A stretch of 55,718 bases of DNA from Ktedonobacterales bacterium (GCA_027311145.1 DAICZM010000001.1:1-55718); one strand, 5' to 3'. Shown: positions 1 to 9,652, numbered from the stretch's first letter. Notes: a model not told the origin generated them from the letters alone. Numbers and translations are program-made.

Positions 1-1628
1 TCCGTGAAGGCCTTACCGTGCTACAGTACTTCATCTCCACGCACGGAGCGCGCAAGGGGCTCGCCGACACTGCACTCAAGACCGCCGACTCCGGATACCT
101 CACCCGGCGTCTCGTAGACGTGGCCCAGGATGTCATCGTGACAGAAGAGGACTGTGGCACGACTGAGAGCATCGTGATTACCGATTTCGACTCGAAGGAT
201 ATGGGTTTGGAAAACATGCGTTCCCGTCTCTTAGGACGTGTGTTAGCCGAGGCCATTCCGGGCCTTGAGGATATCGAGGTTGGCGAAGAGATGAGCGATG
301 AAACGCTCGACGAAATCGTCAATGCCGACACCAAGACTGTGCGTGCGCGCTCACCGCTGGGTTGTATGGCACGACGCGGCATCTGTCGCAAGTGCTATTG
401 GCGCGATCTCGCGGCGAACCAGCTTGCTCGTATCGGAAGCGCAGTCGGCATTGTTGCTGCGCAATCGATTGGTGAACCTGGTACACAGCTCACCATGCGT
501 ACCTTCCATACTGGTGGTATTGCAGGTGCGCAAGGTGACATCACGCAAGGCTTGCCGCGTGTAGAGGAGTTGTTTGAGGCACGTGTGCCGAAAGATAAGG
601 CCGAGATCGCGGAAATCGATGGTGTTGTGGAGATTGTCAAGGACGAAAATACTGGTGTGCGCACCGTCCGCGTTGTCTCGACCAATGTCTTCTTTGATGA
701 GTACCCACTTCCTGCTGCTAGCACGGTTCTGGTCGGTGATAGGGACCATGTGCTGCGCGAGCAGATTGTGGCACTCATGCCTGCTGAGCATGGCAGTGAG
801 CCAGTTCCTGTGGCGGCTCGTACCGAGGGTGAGGTTCTGATCAACGATGGTGTATTGACCATTCGTTTTGAGGAACGTGATGAGCGTTCTTATCCCGTGC
901 CAGCAGCGCGTAATCTGGCTGTTAGCGACGGGCAGAAAATTCAAGCTGGCACGCCGATCACAGCCGGGCAGCGCGACCCGCAAGATGTCTTGCGCGTTCA
1001 GGGCCGCGAGGCTGTGCAGCTCTACCTCGTCAAGGAAGTTCAGCGCGTCTACCGTAACACAGGCGTGTATATTCACGACAAGCATATTGAAGTGATTGTG
1101 CGCCAGATGCTGCGACGCGTCAAGATCGATGATCCGGGTGATACCGAGATGTTGCCCAGTGACCTGGTAGATCGCTTTAGCTTTGCCGATACTAATGCGC
1201 GTGTCTTGGCAGAGGGTGGCGAGCCAGCAACTGCCTCGATCATCTTGCTGGGTGTTACCAAAGCATCGCTGAACACGGATAGCTTCTTGGCGGCGGCATC
1301 CTTCCAAGAGACAACACGTGTATTGACCGAAGCTGCGATTCAGGCCCAGACCGACCACCTCGTGGGCTTGAAAGAGAATGTCATCATTGGGAAGCTGATA
1401 CCAGCTGGCTCCGGCATCTTGCAGCGTCGCCGCGAACAACTTTCGCGGCAGCAGAGTGCGGCCGCGCGTATGGCCGCCGGCTCTGTGGTTGCAGCGGGTG
1501 TTGCTGGTGCGGGTGCAGGCAGCAGTTTTCTGAGGGGAAACAGTACTCTTGGGATAACAGCACTTGACGGCAGTAGCAATCTGCGGGGAAATGGGATAAC
1601 ACCACTTGACAGCAGTGGCAACGAGTGA
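1..1628 (+). CDS. rpoC: RNA polymerase subunit beta' (C-terminal part; 5' end outside window)
   Basis: This is the last ~540 residues of the beta' subunit of RNA polymerase; the gene enters the window already open, in the frame starting at base 3. The stretch [10 protein letters not shown]...[12 protein letters not shown] is the trigger-loop/F-bridge neighbourhood. A Cys in EEDCGT and the cluster [11 protein letters not shown] form the second structural zinc site. [19 protein letters not shown] follows and is a hallmark of the C-terminal core. After the conserved body the protein ends in an Ala/Gly-rich stretch and two imperfect repeats (17 and 14 residues, both starting LRGN and ending in Gly-Asn or Ser-Asn), which are not part of the core fold. 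rpsL follows about 100 nt later, as in many bacteria. The call is secure; only the role of the tail is unknown. Confidence 0.98.
   Translation, partial: REGLTVLQYFISTHGARKGLADTALKTADSGYLTRRLVDVAQDVIVTEEDCGTTESIVITDFDSKDMGLENMRSRLLGRVLAEAIPGLEDIEVGEEMSDETLDEIVNADTKTVRARSPLGCMARRGICRKCYWRDLAANQLARIGSAVGIVAAQSIGEPGTQLTMRTFHTGGIAGAQGDITQGLPRVEELFEARVPKDKAEIAEIDGVVEIVKDENTGVRTVRVVSTNVFFDEYPLPAASTVLVGDRDHVLREQIVALMPAEHGSEPVPVAARTEGEVLINDGVLTIRFEERDERSYPVPAARNLAVSDGQKIQAGTPITAGQRDPQDVLRVQGREAVQLYLVKEVQRVYRNTGVYIHDKHIEVIVRQMLRRVKIDDPGDTEMLPSDLVDRFSFADTNARVLAEGGEPATASIILLGVTKASLNTDSFLAAASFQETTRVLTEAAIQAQTDHLVGLKENVIIGKLIPAGSGILQRRREQLSRQQSAAARMAAGSVVAAGVAGAGAGSSFLRGNSTLGITALDGSSNLRGNGITPLDSSGNE
1530..1622 (+). 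repeat. In-frame tandem repeat at the 3' end of rpoC
   Basis: Two consecutive copies are seen at 1530-1580 and 1581-1622. They share the core GGGATAACA-CACTTGAC-GCAGT-GCAA and encode LRGN...GIT-LD-SS/SG-N. The first copy carries three extra codons (Ser-Thr-Leu). The repeat ends one codon before the stop, so the duplication lengthens the C-terminus without touching the conserved domain. Confidence 0.85.
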
Positions 1629-1726
1629 TAACATATGCAATCGCATATGTATGAAATGAGGTAAGGGCGTGACCTATCATGCCACGCCCTTACATGAGGA
1701 TAAGAAGGGACAGGGAGGATCTTTCC

Positions 1727-2179
1727 TTGCCGACAATTAATCAGTTAATCCGAAAGGGCCGTTCGCAGAAGCAGAAAAAGGTTAAGGCCCCCGCGTTGCT
1801 CTATTCATACAACGCGCTGAAGAATCGCACTTCGCGTCTGCGTGGCTCGCCACAGAAACGTGGTGTTTGTACGCAGGTTCGCACAATGACGCCTAAGAAG
1901 CCGAATTCGGCAATGCGTAAGATTGCTCGTGTTCGTTTGTCAAACCAGATGGAAGTCACGGCTTACATTCCTGGTGAAGGGCATAATTTGCAGGAACACT
2001 CCGTTGTGCTGATTCGTGGTGGCCGCGTGAAGGACTTGCCAAGCGTGCGTTATCACATTGTGCGCGGAACCCTGGACAGTGACGGCGTTTCAAAGCGACG
2101 TCGTGGTCGTTCTAAATATGGAGCCAAGCGTCCGAAGCCCGGACAGCCGGCTACTCCAACAAAGGGCGGCAAGAAATAG
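1727..2179 (+). CDS. rpsL: 30S ribosomal protein S12
   Basis: S12 sits at the decoding centre of the small subunit. I place the start at TTG 1727, with SD GGGAGGA at 1713-1719, because this gives the family N-terminus [12 protein letters not shown]. An upstream ATG at 1679 would add 16 atypical residues. The 150-aa product has the [19 protein letters not shown] and [32 protein letters not shown] blocks. It also has the insertion between the N-terminal helix and SPQKRGVC seen in Firmicutes but absent from proteobacterial S12. The Lys residues in TPKKPNSA and the GGRVKDLP loop, sites of streptomycin-resistance mutations in other bacteria, look wild type. A basic, Pro/Gly-rich tail extends past the usual end. 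It is the first gene of a str-type cluster. Confidence 0.97.
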   Translation: MPTINQLIRKGRSQKQKKVKAPALLYSYNALKNRTSRLRGSPQKRGVCTQVRTMTPKKPNSAMRKIARVRLSNQMEVTAYIPGEGHNLQEHSVVLIRGGRVKDLPSVRYHIVRGTLDSDGVSKRRRGRSKYGAKRPKPGQPATPTKGGKK

Positions 2180-2225
2180 TCATACTATAGAAGCTGTGTG
2201 CAAGCGGTGGGTGGCAAGAAATAGT
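2164..2225 (+). repeat. Duplicated 17-nt 3' end of rpsL, including the stop codon
   Basis: The last 17 bases of rpsL and its flank (2164-2180) recur with one mismatch at 2209-2225. The offset is 45 nt, exactly 15 codons, so the second copy again reads Gly-Gly-Lys-Lys-stop in the S12 frame. It may be a relic of a small duplication, or a back-up stop if the first TAG is read through. Confidence 0.7.
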
Positions 2226-2661
2226 TCGCCGCGCCGCACCCAGGTTTCTATCCGATACCACCTGAACGCCGTCAGGTAGGTCGGTTATTACACATCATTG
2301 CAGGCTGATCTTGCTCTGTGATGAGAGTCGGGTGTTCTCTTGAAAGGTTCTGATGTGTTTCAGCACGTTTAGAATCAGTGCTCAACAGGCTTTGTGACCG
2401 TCCTGCATAGCAGACGCGATCGTTACAAAGCGCACTTAATACTCTTTGTGACCAACGGGCATATGCGAAACGTTATCTGTACAGAGAGTATTGTGTGCGA
2501 CGAGCAACATCAGGATAGGCATCCGCGTGTAGGCGTCCGAAGAAAATTGCAGAGGCTTGGCCTGGCAATCGAATCGACGCCTTTTCTGGTGTCTTCTAAA
2601 GACGAAGCGTTTGCTCTATGCCAACCCGCCGCCGGGTGTGGAAATTAGGAGGAGGCAAAAA
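2180..2661 (+). other. Long rpsL-rpsG spacer (482 nt), no recognisable gene
   Basis: In most str operons rpsL and rpsG are close together; here 482 nt separate them. I see no convincing gene: the one sizeable open frame (from GTG 2394) runs into the rpsG SD region and resembles nothing known to me. Visible structure includes the duplicated rpsL end, a small perfect hairpin (ACCTGA 2260-2265 with TCAGGT 2272-2277) and a direct repeat of CTTTGTGACC at about 2389 and 2442. In E. coli the rpsL-rpsG gap binds S7 for translational feedback, so this spacer may hold an equivalent control site or an internal promoter. That is inference. Confidence 0.5.
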
Positions 2662-3132
2662 TTGCCCAGACGAAAGAGAGTCGTGCGACGGCCCGATGTG
2701 CCGGACGCAAGATACAAAAGCCGCAATGTGGCGCGCTTCACGAATAAGCTCATGTTGGACGGCAAGCGTAGCCTGGCGGAGCGTATTCTGTATGAAGCTT
2801 TTGATGCGATCGAACTGAAAATGAAGCGGCCACCGCTCGATGTGTTCGAGCAGGCTCTCAAAAATGCTACCCCCACCATCGAGGTTAAGCCCCGCCGCGT
2901 GGGTGGGTCTACGTATCAGGTTCCAGTTGATGTCCGCCGTGATCGTGGCAGCGCGTTGGCAATGCGCTGGCTTATTCGGGCCGCACGCTCGCGCACCGGA
3001 CGATCAATGGCTGAGAAGCTGGCAAGCGAGTTCATGGACGCCGCAGCGGGACAAGGGGCAACGATCAAAAAACGTGAGGAGACCCACAAGATGGCAGAGT
3101 CTAACAAGGCTTTTGCTCATTATCGCTGGTAA
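2662..3132 (+). CDS. rpsG: 30S ribosomal protein S7
   Basis: S7 nucleates assembly of the 30S head. The start is TTG 2662 behind a very strong SD, AGGAGGAGG (2647-2655). It gives exactly the family's usual 156 aa, beginning MPRRKRVVRRPDVPD. The frame stays open further upstream, but those residues do not match S7. Recognisable blocks are DARYKSRNVARFTNKLMLDG, ALKNATP, the VGGSTYQVP beta-ribbon and the C-terminal HKMAESNKAFAHYRW. The stop lies only 9 nt before fusA, which points to translational coupling. Confidence 0.97.
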   Translation: MPRRKRVVRRPDVPDARYKSRNVARFTNKLMLDGKRSLAERILYEAFDAIELKMKRPPLDVFEQALKNATPTIEVKPRRVGGSTYQVPVDVRRDRGSALAMRWLIRAARSRTGRSMAEKLASEFMDAAAGQGATIKKREETHKMAESNKAFAHYRW

Positions 3133-3141
3133 TAATACATC

Positions 3142-5217
3142 ATGCCTAGAGAATATCCACTCGAAAAAACAAGAAATATTGGTATCATCGCTCATATTGA
3201 TGCTGGCAAAACGACCACCACAGAGCGTGTCCTCTTCTATACAAAGAAGATTCACCGCATCGGTGAGGTTCATGAAGGGGCCGCGACGATGGACTGGATG
3301 CCACAGGAGCAAGAGCGCGGCATCACAATTACATCTGCTGCCACCACCTGCTTTTGGCAGGATACACGCATCAATATCATCGACACGCCCGGGCACGTAG
3401 ACTTCACTGCTGAAGTCGAGCGTTCACTGCGCGTCCTCGATGGCGGCGTTGTCGTCTTTGACGCGGTCGCTGGCGTGGAGCCACAATCCGAAACTGTCTG
3501 GCGTCAGGCTAATAAGTATGATGTTCCGCGTATCTGTTTTGTTAATAAAATGGACCGCACGGGAGCCGACTTCTGGCGCACTATTCAGATGATTCGTGAT
3601 CGTCTGGGCGCGGTTCCTGTTCCTATCCAAATTCCCATCGGTCGCGAGAGTAACTTTAAAGGTTTTATCGATCTGATTGAGCAGCAGACGGTCATCTTTA
3701 CCGATGATCTGGGTACCAAATCTGACCGTACCGAGGTTCCTACCGGTATGGAAGCTGAGTTTAATCTGCATCGCGAAGCTTTGATTGAGCGTATTGCCGA
3801 GACCGACGAAGAGATGACACGCAAGTACCTCGAAGGTGAAGAAATTACAAAGGAAGAACTGATTGTTGCCTTGCGCCATGCGACTATCGCCAACAAGCTG
3901 GTTCCCGTCCTCTGTGGTTCTGCGCTGAAGAATAAGGGTGTGCAGGCTATGCTGGATGCTGTCGTCACTTATCTGCCTTCGCCTCTCGATATTCCTCCGC
4001 CAAAGGGAAGCGATCCCGATAGCGGCGAGATTATTGAGCGTAGCGTTGCCGATAGTGCCCCGTTCAGTGCCTTGGTTTTTAAGATCGTCTCCGATCCCTT
4101 TGTTGGGCGTCTCTCGTACATGCGCGTCTATTCCGGCATGATCAACAAAGGTGCATCTGTTGAGAATAGCACCAAGGGCAGGACTGAGCGTGTTGGTCGC
4201 TTGCTGCGTATGCACGCCAACCACCGCGAAGATATTGATGAGATTCGCGCCGGCGACATCTGTGCTGCCGTTGGTCTCCGCAATACTTTTACGGGTGATA
4301 CGCTGTGTGACTCCCAGACTCCCATCGTTCTGGAGTCCATTGTCTTCCCGCGTCCGGTAATTGAGATTGCGATTGAGCCAAAAACCCGTGCCGACCAAGA
4401 TAAAATGTCTATTGCGCTTGGCAAACTCGCTGAAGAAGACCCCACCTTTCAACTCCATACCGACACCGAGAGTGGTCAAACCATTATCAGTGGCATGGGT
4501 GAACTGCATTTGGAAGTGATTGTAGATCGTATGCTGCGTGAGTTTAAGGTTGAAGCGAATGTTGGCCGTCCACAGGTGGCCTATCGCGAGACGATCACCA
4601 AAAATGCACAAGCGCAAGGGAAGCACGTTCGTCAGACAGGCGGTCACGGTCAATACGGTGATGTCTGGATCCGTATCGAGCCAAACGAGCGTGGCAAAGG
4701 TTTTGAGTTCATCAACGCGGTTGTTGGTGGCACGGTTCCCAAAGAATATATCAAACCAGCCGAAAACGGTATCAAAGAGACACTGGATAACGGCATTATT
4801 GCTGGCTATCCAATGGTTGACGTAAAAGTCACGCTTTTTGATGGCTCTTATCACGATGTAGACTCGAATGAAATGGCTTTTAAAACTGCTGGTTCGCTGG
4901 CAATTAAAGAGGCCACACGCAAAGCCGCTCCTATCCTGCTTGAACCAATGATGTTGGTGGAAGTGACTACTTCTGAAGAGTTCTATGGCGACATTATTGG
5001 AGACCTCAATCGTCGTCGTGGCATTATCCTGGGCATGGAGTCTCGTGGAACGCAACATGTGGTGCGGGGTCATGTTCCTCTATCCGAAATGTTCGGTTAT
5101 GTGAATGATCTTCGTTCTATGACGAGCGGGCGCGCTAACTATTCGATGGAATTTTCTCACTACGACCCTGTCCCTCGCGTGATTGCCGATGAAATCATCG
5201 CAAAACGCAGTCGATAA
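3142..5217 (+). CDS. fusA: Translation elongation factor G
   Basis: EF-G is the GTPase that drives translocation on the ribosome and, with RRF, ribosome recycling. The 691-aa product has the canonical length. Visible motifs are the P-loop [12 protein letters not shown] near residue 20, [12 protein letters not shown], and the domain IV-V blocks including [10 protein letters not shown] and [11 protein letters not shown] 3142 starts 9 nt after rpsG with no good SD, so initiation probably depends on ribosomes finishing rpsG. A strong hairpin follows the stop, then a 284-nt gap before tuf. Confidence 0.98.
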   Translation: MPREYPLEKTRNIGIIAHIDAGKTTTTERVLFYTKKIHRIGEVHEGAATMDWMPQEQERGITITSAATTCFWQDTRINIIDTPGHVDFTAEVERSLRVLDGGVVVFDAVAGVEPQSETVWRQANKYDVPRICFVNKMDRTGADFWRTIQMIRDRLGAVPVPIQIPIGRESNFKGFIDLIEQQTVIFTDDLGTKSDRTEVPTGMEAEFNLHREALIERIAETDEEMTRKYLEGEEITKEELIVALRHATIANKLVPVLCGSALKNKGVQAMLDAVVTYLPSPLDIPPPKGSDPDSGEIIERSVADSAPFSALVFKIVSDPFVGRLSYMRVYSGMINKGASVENSTKGRTERVGRLLRMHANHREDIDEIRAGDICAAVGLRNTFTGDTLCDSQTPIVLESIVFPRPVIEIAIEPKTRADQDKMSIALGKLAEEDPTFQLHTDTESGQTIISGMGELHLEVIVDRMLREFKVEANVGRPQVAYRETITKNAQAQGKHVRQTGGHGQYGDVWIRIEPNERGKGFEFINAVVGGTVPKEYIKPAENGIKETLDNGIIAGYPMVDVKVTLFDGSYHDVDSNEMAFKTAGSLAIKEATRKAAPILLEPMMLVEVTTSEEFYGDIIGDLNRRRGIILGMESRGTQHVVRGHVPLSEMFGYVNDLRSMTSGRANYSMEFSHYDPVPRVIADEIIAKRSR

Positions 5218-5235
5218 GGGATGGGATAACCTCTT

Positions 5236-5266
5236 ACACGAGGCAGTCTGACTGTCTGCCTCGTGT
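5236..5266 (+). terminator. Perfect 11-bp hairpin just after fusA, no T-tract
   Basis: Arms 5236-5246 (ACACGAGGCAG) and 5256-5266 (CTGCCTCGTGT) enclose a 9-nt loop, 19 nt after the fusA stop. No run of T follows, so it may be a Rho-type or partial terminator, or an mRNA 3'-end stabiliser that lets tuf be expressed separately. Confidence 0.6.
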
Positions 5267-5391
5267 TCCAGGAAATCGCCGTGGGTGCGCATCTCACAGG
5301 TGATGATGCAATGCTTTGCTATCTTGACAGGTCCGGTGCCGAGGTCAGGGAATAGGCCGACCGGTTCCTGCTCATTTCAGAGGTGACTTTT

Positions 5392-5431
5392 CTATCCTTA
5401 AGGATAGACGAGTAATTTTAGCTGTAATTAC
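5392..5431. promoter_or_regulatory. Palindrome and small hairpin in the tuf leader
   Basis: CTATCCTTAAGGATAG (5392-5407) is a perfect 16-nt palindrome. It is followed by GTAATT (5412-5417) pairing with AATTAC (5426-5431). Both lie 70-110 nt before tuf. A consensus -35 (TTGACA, 5324-5329) is present upstream, but I found no convincing -10 at the right distance. This could be an operator or leader structure for tuf. Confidence 0.4.
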
Positions 5432-5501
5432 CAGTGCCATCGCAAAAGTGCAGCCCTGACGCACGCTGTTTGCACTGAGCACTACTCCAAAGAGGAATGA
5501 C

Positions 5502-6707
5502 ATGGCAAAAAAGAAGTTTGAGCGAACAAAGCCCCACGTGAATGTGGGAACGATTGGACACATCGACCACGGCAAGACGACCTTGACGGCGGCGATCACG
5601 AAAGTGTTGGCCTCCTCCAAACTGGCGAAATATACTGCCTTTGACCAGATCGACAAGGCTCCTGAAGAGCGCGAGCGCGGCATCACGATTGCCATCGCGC
5701 ACTTGGAGTACGAGACGGAGCAGCGGCACTACGCCCACGTGGACTGCCCAGGGCATGCCGACTACATCAAGAACATGATTACGGGTGCGGCCCAGATGGA
5801 CGGGGCTATCCTGGTGGTGAGCGCGCCTGATGGCCCAATGCCACAGACACGCGAACACGTGCTGCTGGCTCGTCAAGTAGAAGTGCCGGCGATGGTCGTG
5901 TTCCTCAATAAAGTAGACATGATGGAAGACGAAGAGTTGCTGGAACTGGTGGAGCTGGAAGTGCGCGAACTGCTGTCGAAGTACCAGTTCCCCGGTGATG
6001 ATGTGCCAGTCATTCGTGGCTCGGCCCTCAAAGCGCTGGAGAGCAAGGGCGACCTGTCGCGCAATGACCCAGCCGCGCAGTGCATTTGGGAATTGATGGA
6101 TGCCGTGGATAACTACATCCCGACCCCACCGCGCGCGACCGACAAGCCGTTCCTGATGCCAGTAGAAGATGTGTTTGGCATTAAGGGACGTGGAACGGTG
6201 GCGACGGGACGTATCGAGCGTGGGCAGGTCAAGGTAGGCGACAACATCGAGATCGTGGGTATGCGCGAGGATATTCGCACGGTCGTAGTGACGGGCGTAG
6301 AAATGTTCCAGAAGACGCTCGATCAAGGGTTGGCGGGCGACAATGTCGGCTGTCTGTTGCGTGGAATAGAGCGTGCAGACATCGAGCGAGGGCAGGTGTT
6401 GGCCAAGCCAGGCTCGATCAAGCCCCACAAGACCTTCAAGGCTCAGGTGTATGTCCTCTCGAAAGAAGAGGGTGGACGCCACACGCCATTCTTCAATGGC
6501 TATCGACCCCAGTTCTATGTGCGCACAACGGACGTGACGGGAGCGATCAAGTTGCCAGAGGGAGTGGAGATGGTGATTCCGGGCGACAACATTGAGATGA
6601 CGGTGGAGCTGATCCAGCCGGTGGCAATGGAAGAGGGCGTCAAATTCGCTATCCGCGAAGGTGGACGCACGGTTGGCGCGGGCATCTGCACCAAGGTCGA
6701 GGTATAA
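5502..6707 (+). CDS. tuf: Translation elongation factor Tu
   Basis: EF-Tu delivers aminoacyl-tRNA to the ribosome. The 401-aa product has all G motifs: [10 protein letters not shown], the switch II region [13 protein letters not shown] and SALKALE, followed by the two beta-barrel domains ending in [14 protein letters not shown]. The start is ATG 5502 with SD AGAGGA. Codon choice differs from fusA just upstream: more GTG, GCG, ATC and CCA/CCG third positions. That may reflect very high expression or gene conversion with another tuf copy outside the window. The gene is insulated by the hairpin after fusA and by a classic terminator at 6723-6753. Confidence 0.99.
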   Translation: MAKKKFERTKPHVNVGTIGHIDHGKTTLTAAITKVLASSKLAKYTAFDQIDKAPEERERGITIAIAHLEYETEQRHYAHVDCPGHADYIKNMITGAAQMDGAILVVSAPDGPMPQTREHVLLARQVEVPAMVVFLNKVDMMEDEELLELVELEVRELLSKYQFPGDDVPVIRGSALKALESKGDLSRNDPAAQCIWELMDAVDNYIPTPPRATDKPFLMPVEDVFGIKGRGTVATGRIERGQVKVGDNIEIVGMREDIRTVVVTGVEMFQKTLDQGLAGDNVGCLLRGIERADIERGQVLAKPGSIKPHKTFKAQVYVLSKEEGGRHTPFFNGYRPQFYVRTTDVTGAIKLPEGVEMVIPGDNIEMTVELIQPVAMEEGVKFAIREGGRTVGAGICTKVEV

Positions 6708-6722
6708 AATTTTATAGCCCCA

Positions 6723-6753
6723 GTGGGCGCAATTTTCTTGCGCCCACACTTTT
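6723..6753 (+). terminator. Intrinsic terminator after tuf
   Basis: A perfect 10-bp stem (GTGGGCGCAA 6723-6732 with TTGCGCCCAC 6738-6747) with a 5-nt loop is followed by ACTTTTAC. It starts 16 nt after the tuf stop and should end or strongly reduce transcription from the str cluster. Confidence 0.85.
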
Positions 6754-6855
6754 ACATCTAGCAATGGCATATCTGAAAAATGGTTGATTGTTCCTGAAAA
6801 CGTGGTCGGGGAGCATCTTCTCAAAGAGTGACCACATACTGAGAGGCAGGACCCT

Positions 6856-7026
6856 ATGGCAAGTAAAGGTAAAGAGAATCGCATTGTGGTCACGCTGGCT
6901 TGCACGACCTGCAAGAGTCGTAACTACAATACCTCGAAGAACAAGAAAAATAACCCTGAGCGTCTGGAATTTCGCAAATATTGCCCCACCTGTCACGTGC
7001 ATGCGTCTCATCGCGAGACGAAGTAG
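6856..7026 (+). CDS. rpmG: 50S ribosomal protein L33
   Basis: A 56-aa open frame reads [19 protein letters not shown] and ends [11 protein letters not shown]33 lies near the E site of the large subunit. Two CxxC pairs, CTTC and CPTC, mark this as the zinc-binding (C+) form. The family core [22 protein letters not shown] lies between them. A purine-rich GAGGCAGGA sits 6-15 nt before the ATG. The position between tuf and secE is the classical one for rpmG. Confidence 0.95.
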   Translation: MASKGKENRIVVTLACTTCKSRNYNTSKNKKNNPERLEFRKYCPTCHVHASHRETK

Positions 7027-7091
7027 GCCAATTAGTCATGGGTAATATGAGATAGTCCGATCTCGTATGCACAAACAAGACCTTTCACTGT

Positions 7092-7174
7092 TATAATAGA
7101 GGAATATACCTGGAGAGAGAACAATGAAGCCTGTTAGTATGATAAAGAGCTTATTCGTAAAGCGTATCATGTAG
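7092..7174 (+). other. TATAAT box and possible 16-codon leader ORF before secE
   Basis: TATAAT at 7092-7097 could be a promoter -10, although no good -35 is seen 16-18 nt upstream. About 27 nt later, ATG 7124 opens a 16-codon frame (MKPVSMIKSLFVKRIM, stop 7172-7174) behind GGAGAGAG (7112-7119). The peptide is basic and hydrophobic. It may be a translated leader controlling secE-nusG, or chance. Confidence 0.3.
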
Positions 7175-7231
7175 GGCAGGGAGCAACCAGGTTGGCTTAG
7201 GACAGTCACGACTGGTCAAGAAAGGTTTAAC

Positions 7232-7639
7232 GTGGCAAACAAAATGGCTGACAAGAAAAAGACTGCTAGCCAGGCGGCGGAGACGGTGAAGGCGCAAGGG
7301 AGTCAGGGTGGGCAGAGTGGGAACCGCGAAGTGCCTGCCAGAAGTAGCAAGGTAGGGCGTGAAGAGCGCAAAGAGCGATCAAAAGAAGAGAGCAAGCCTG
7401 TGCGTCGTGAAGCAGCGAAAAGTTCCTCTTCGCTAGAGAGCTGGCTGCGTAAGAATACTACTGGGCGTTTCGTTTTAGAGGCGTATTACGAATTACGTCA
7501 CAAAGTGACCTGGCCCACGTTTGAAGACGCTAGGAATATGACCTTTGTTGTTATCGCACTCTCGGCTGCCATTGGAATTGTGTTGGGTGCTGCCGACTTT
7601 GGGCTAACTCAACTCTTCTTGCTGATAACGCATAAGTAG
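7232..7639 (+). CDS. secE: Preprotein translocase subunit SecE
   Basis: SecE is the small essential clamp subunit of the SecYEG channel. The 135-aa product has a long, charged, low-complexity N-terminus (about 65 residues rich in Lys, Glu, Ser and Arg). The conserved module follows: an amphipathic helix around YYELRHKVTWPTFEDARN and a single C-terminal membrane helix (VVIALSAAIGIVLGAADFG). GTG 7232 was preferred, with GAAAGG 6-7 nt upstream; ATG 7244 is a possible alternative. The neighbours rpmG and nusG confirm the assignment. Confidence 0.95.
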   Translation: MANKMADKKKTASQAAETVKAQGSQGGQSGNREVPARSSKVGREERKERSKEESKPVRREAAKSSSSLESWLRKNTTGRFVLEAYYELRHKVTWPTFEDARNMTFVVIALSAAIGIVLGAADFGLTQLFLLITHK

Positions 7640-7673
7640 CTTCGTCACCAGGATAAGCGTAAAGGAAGAAGCC

Positions 7674-8261
7674 GTGGTTACTGAACATACCAGCGAGAAT
7701 GGGCAAACAGGGGCAAAAACGGACACAGAGAGCCAGCGTGCTTGGTATGCGATTCACACCTACTCGGGGTACGAGAAAAAAGTAAGAACGCATCTCGAAG
7801 CGCGTATCGCCTCAATGGACATGCGCAATAAGATTTTTCGCGTGATTGTGCCAGAGGAGGAAGAGGTAGAGATTCGGCAGGGGCAGCGGCGCACCGTTCA
7901 GCGCAAAGTGTTCCCCGGCTACGTCTTGGTTGAGATGGTGATGAGTGATGAGGCCTGGTATGTTGTGCGCAACACGCCCGGCGTGACAAGTTTTGTTGGC
8001 TCTGGCACGCATCCTATTCCCTTGCAAGAGCATGAGATGAAATCAATCCTCAAACAAGTCACAAAGGAAACGGAGAAGCCAAAAGCGAAAATCAGTTTTG
8101 CTAAAGGCCAGAGTGTGCGTGTGATTGATGGCCCGTTCTCTGAATTTATCGGGACGGTCAGCGATATTAACATGGATCGCAACAAAGTGACCGTGCTCGT
8201 CTCATTTTTTGGGCGAGAGACGCCTGTTATTCTGGATTTTCTCCAGGTTGAGAAAATCTAA
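7674..8261 (+). CDS. nusG: Transcription termination/antitermination protein NusG
   Basis: NusG binds the RNA polymerase clamp and, through its KOW domain, Rho or the ribosome. The 195-aa product has the NGN domain (RAWYAIHTYSGYEKKVRTHLE, then VFPGYVLVEMVM and VRNTPGVTSFVG). A linker leads to the KOW motif (FAKGQSVRVIDGPFSEFIGTVSDIN) and the usual ending PVILDFLQVEKI. GTG 7674 is used with AAGGAAG upstream. It is the normal partner of secE and probably shares its transcript. Confidence 0.97.
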   Translation: MVTEHTSENGQTGAKTDTESQRAWYAIHTYSGYEKKVRTHLEARIASMDMRNKIFRVIVPEEEEVEIRQGQRRTVQRKVFPGYVLVEMVMSDEAWYVVRNTPGVTSFVGSGTHPIPLQEHEMKSILKQVTKETEKPKAKISFAKGQSVRVIDGPFSEFIGTVSDINMDRNKVTVLVSFFGRETPVILDFLQVEKI

Positions 8262-8355
8262 AGCGAAGAGCCTGTCTCACCTCGTATGTGAATGCGTGCG
8301 GGCTAGGCAAGCCTCTTTTTCGGCATAAAGACCTTCTGAAGAGTGGAGTGTACGT

Positions 8356-8778
8356 ATGGCAAAGCGTGTCAAGGCGGTAGTGCGCCTGCAAATTCCGGCG
8401 GGTAAAGCCAATCCGGCTCCCCCGATTGGTACTGCGCTTGGTCCACAGGGCGTCAATATTATGATGTTCTGTAAGGAATACAATGCGCGTACTGCCGATC
8501 AGGCGGGGATGATTATTCCTGCTGAGATCACCATTTATGATGATCGTTCGTTCACCTTTATCACGAAGACGCCCCCTGTTGCAGACTTGTTGCGCAAGGC
8601 GGCGAGTGTTGAGAGGGGTTCGGCGACTCCGAACAAGACAAAGGTGGGGTCAATCACACCTGAGAAACTGCGCGAGATCGCACAACTCAAAATGAAAGAC
8701 CTGAATGTGAATGATCTTGAGGCGGCAGAGCGTACTGTCGCGGGAACCGCACGCAGTATGGGTATCACTATCGACTGA
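8356..8778 (+). CDS. rplK: 50S ribosomal protein L11
   Basis: L11 forms the GTPase-associated stalk base and is the site of thiostrepton action and stringent-response sensing. The 140-aa protein is standard in length. The flexible N-terminal domain ([34 protein letters not shown]) is followed by the rRNA-binding C-domain ([29 protein letters not shown]...GTARSMGI). Start ATG 8356. Confidence 0.98.
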   Translation: MAKRVKAVVRLQIPAGKANPAPPIGTALGPQGVNIMMFCKEYNARTADQAGMIIPAEITIYDDRSFTFITKTPPVADLLRKAASVERGSATPNKTKVGSITPEKLREIAQLKMKDLNVNDLEAAERTVAGTARSMGITID

Positions 8779-8851
8779 TAAAGCGATCTTCGCATCAAGC
8801 GGTAGCCCGAAAGTCACTGCGGTTAGTAAACCCCCAGGAGGGCATGATATT

Positions 8852-9553
8852 ATGGCAACACACGGGAAGAAATATCTTGAGGCGGCTAAGCAGATCGATA
8901 GCACCCAAACGTATCCAGTGGGCGAGGCGATTGCGCTACTCAAGAAAACAAATTATGTAAAGTTTGATCCGACTGTTGAGATTCATGTGCGTCTCGGCGT
9001 TGATCCCCGCCATGCTGATCAGATGGTACGCGGCGTAGCCATGCTGCCATCGGGAACCGGCAAGGAAGTCAAGGTCTTGGTCTTTGCGCAAGGTGAAAAA
9101 GCCTCCGAAGCAGAGACAGCAGGGGCAGATTTTGTTGGCCTGGACGATCTTATTAAGCAGATTGAGGGCGATTGGATTGGCTTTGACGTGGCCATTGCCA
9201 CACCTGATGTGATGGGTAAGGTTGGTCGGCTCGGTAAAAAGCTCGGCCCACGTGGTCTGATGCCCAGCCCCAAAGCCGGGACCATCACATTTGATCTTGC
9301 CAAGACCATTCGTGAAGTGAAGGCTGGTCGCGTCGAATTTAAGGTTGATAAGACCGCACTATTGCATATTCCGGCGGGCAAACTTTCCTTTAGTGATGAG
9401 GCATTGCATTCCAACGTCTCTTCGATCATTGACGCGGTTGTGCGTGCGCGTCCAACAGGCGCGAAGGGAACATACATCAGAAGTATGGTTCTTTCTTCAA
9501 CCATGTCGCCTAGCATTCGCCTGGATTTGTCAACGACCCTTTTCCAGAAGTAG
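8852..9553 (+). CDS. rplA: 50S ribosomal protein L1
   Basis: L1 forms the mobile L1 stalk that helps release E-site tRNA and represses its own operon in many bacteria. I chose ATG 8852 with SD AGGAGGG (8836-8842), giving 233 aa that begins [16 protein letters not shown]. The frame is open further upstream but overlaps rplK and lacks family similarity there. Hallmarks are [24 protein letters not shown] (split by normal variation) and [18 protein letters not shown] 330-nt regulatory gap follows before rplJ. Confidence 0.97.
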   Translation: MATHGKKYLEAAKQIDSTQTYPVGEAIALLKKTNYVKFDPTVEIHVRLGVDPRHADQMVRGVAMLPSGTGKEVKVLVFAQGEKASEAETAGADFVGLDDLIKQIEGDWIGFDVAIATPDVMGKVGRLGKKLGPRGLMPSPKAGTITFDLAKTIREVKAGRVEFKVDKTALLHIPAGKLSFSDEALHSNVSSIIDAVVRARPTGAKGTYIRSMVLSSTMSPSIRLDLSTTLFQK

Positions 9554-9652
9554 GGATGGAATTTATTGCATCCTGTCGGAGAGGGTACGTGTCCAACGTT
9601 GCTTATGATGGCGCGCTGGCATATGCCTTGACCATCAAATAGAATAGAGAAA

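Noticed and set aside
351-1646. 431-codon open frame on the minus strand across rpoC
   Set aside because: It is antisense to a clear RpoC frame, has no SD or family features, and arises from the codon bias of the real gene.
3424-5073. 549-codon minus-strand open frame across fusA
   Set aside because: Shadow of EF-G; composition (His/Asn/Gln-rich) and lack of motifs argue against a protein.
5418-6914. 498-codon minus-strand open frame across tuf
   Set aside because: Shadow of EF-Tu; it runs through the tuf terminator and has no initiation signal.
7027-7231. tRNA gene between rpmG and secE, as found in some bacteria
   Set aside because: No T-loop (GGTTCRA-type) sequence, acceptor stem or CCA-proximal pairing could be found.
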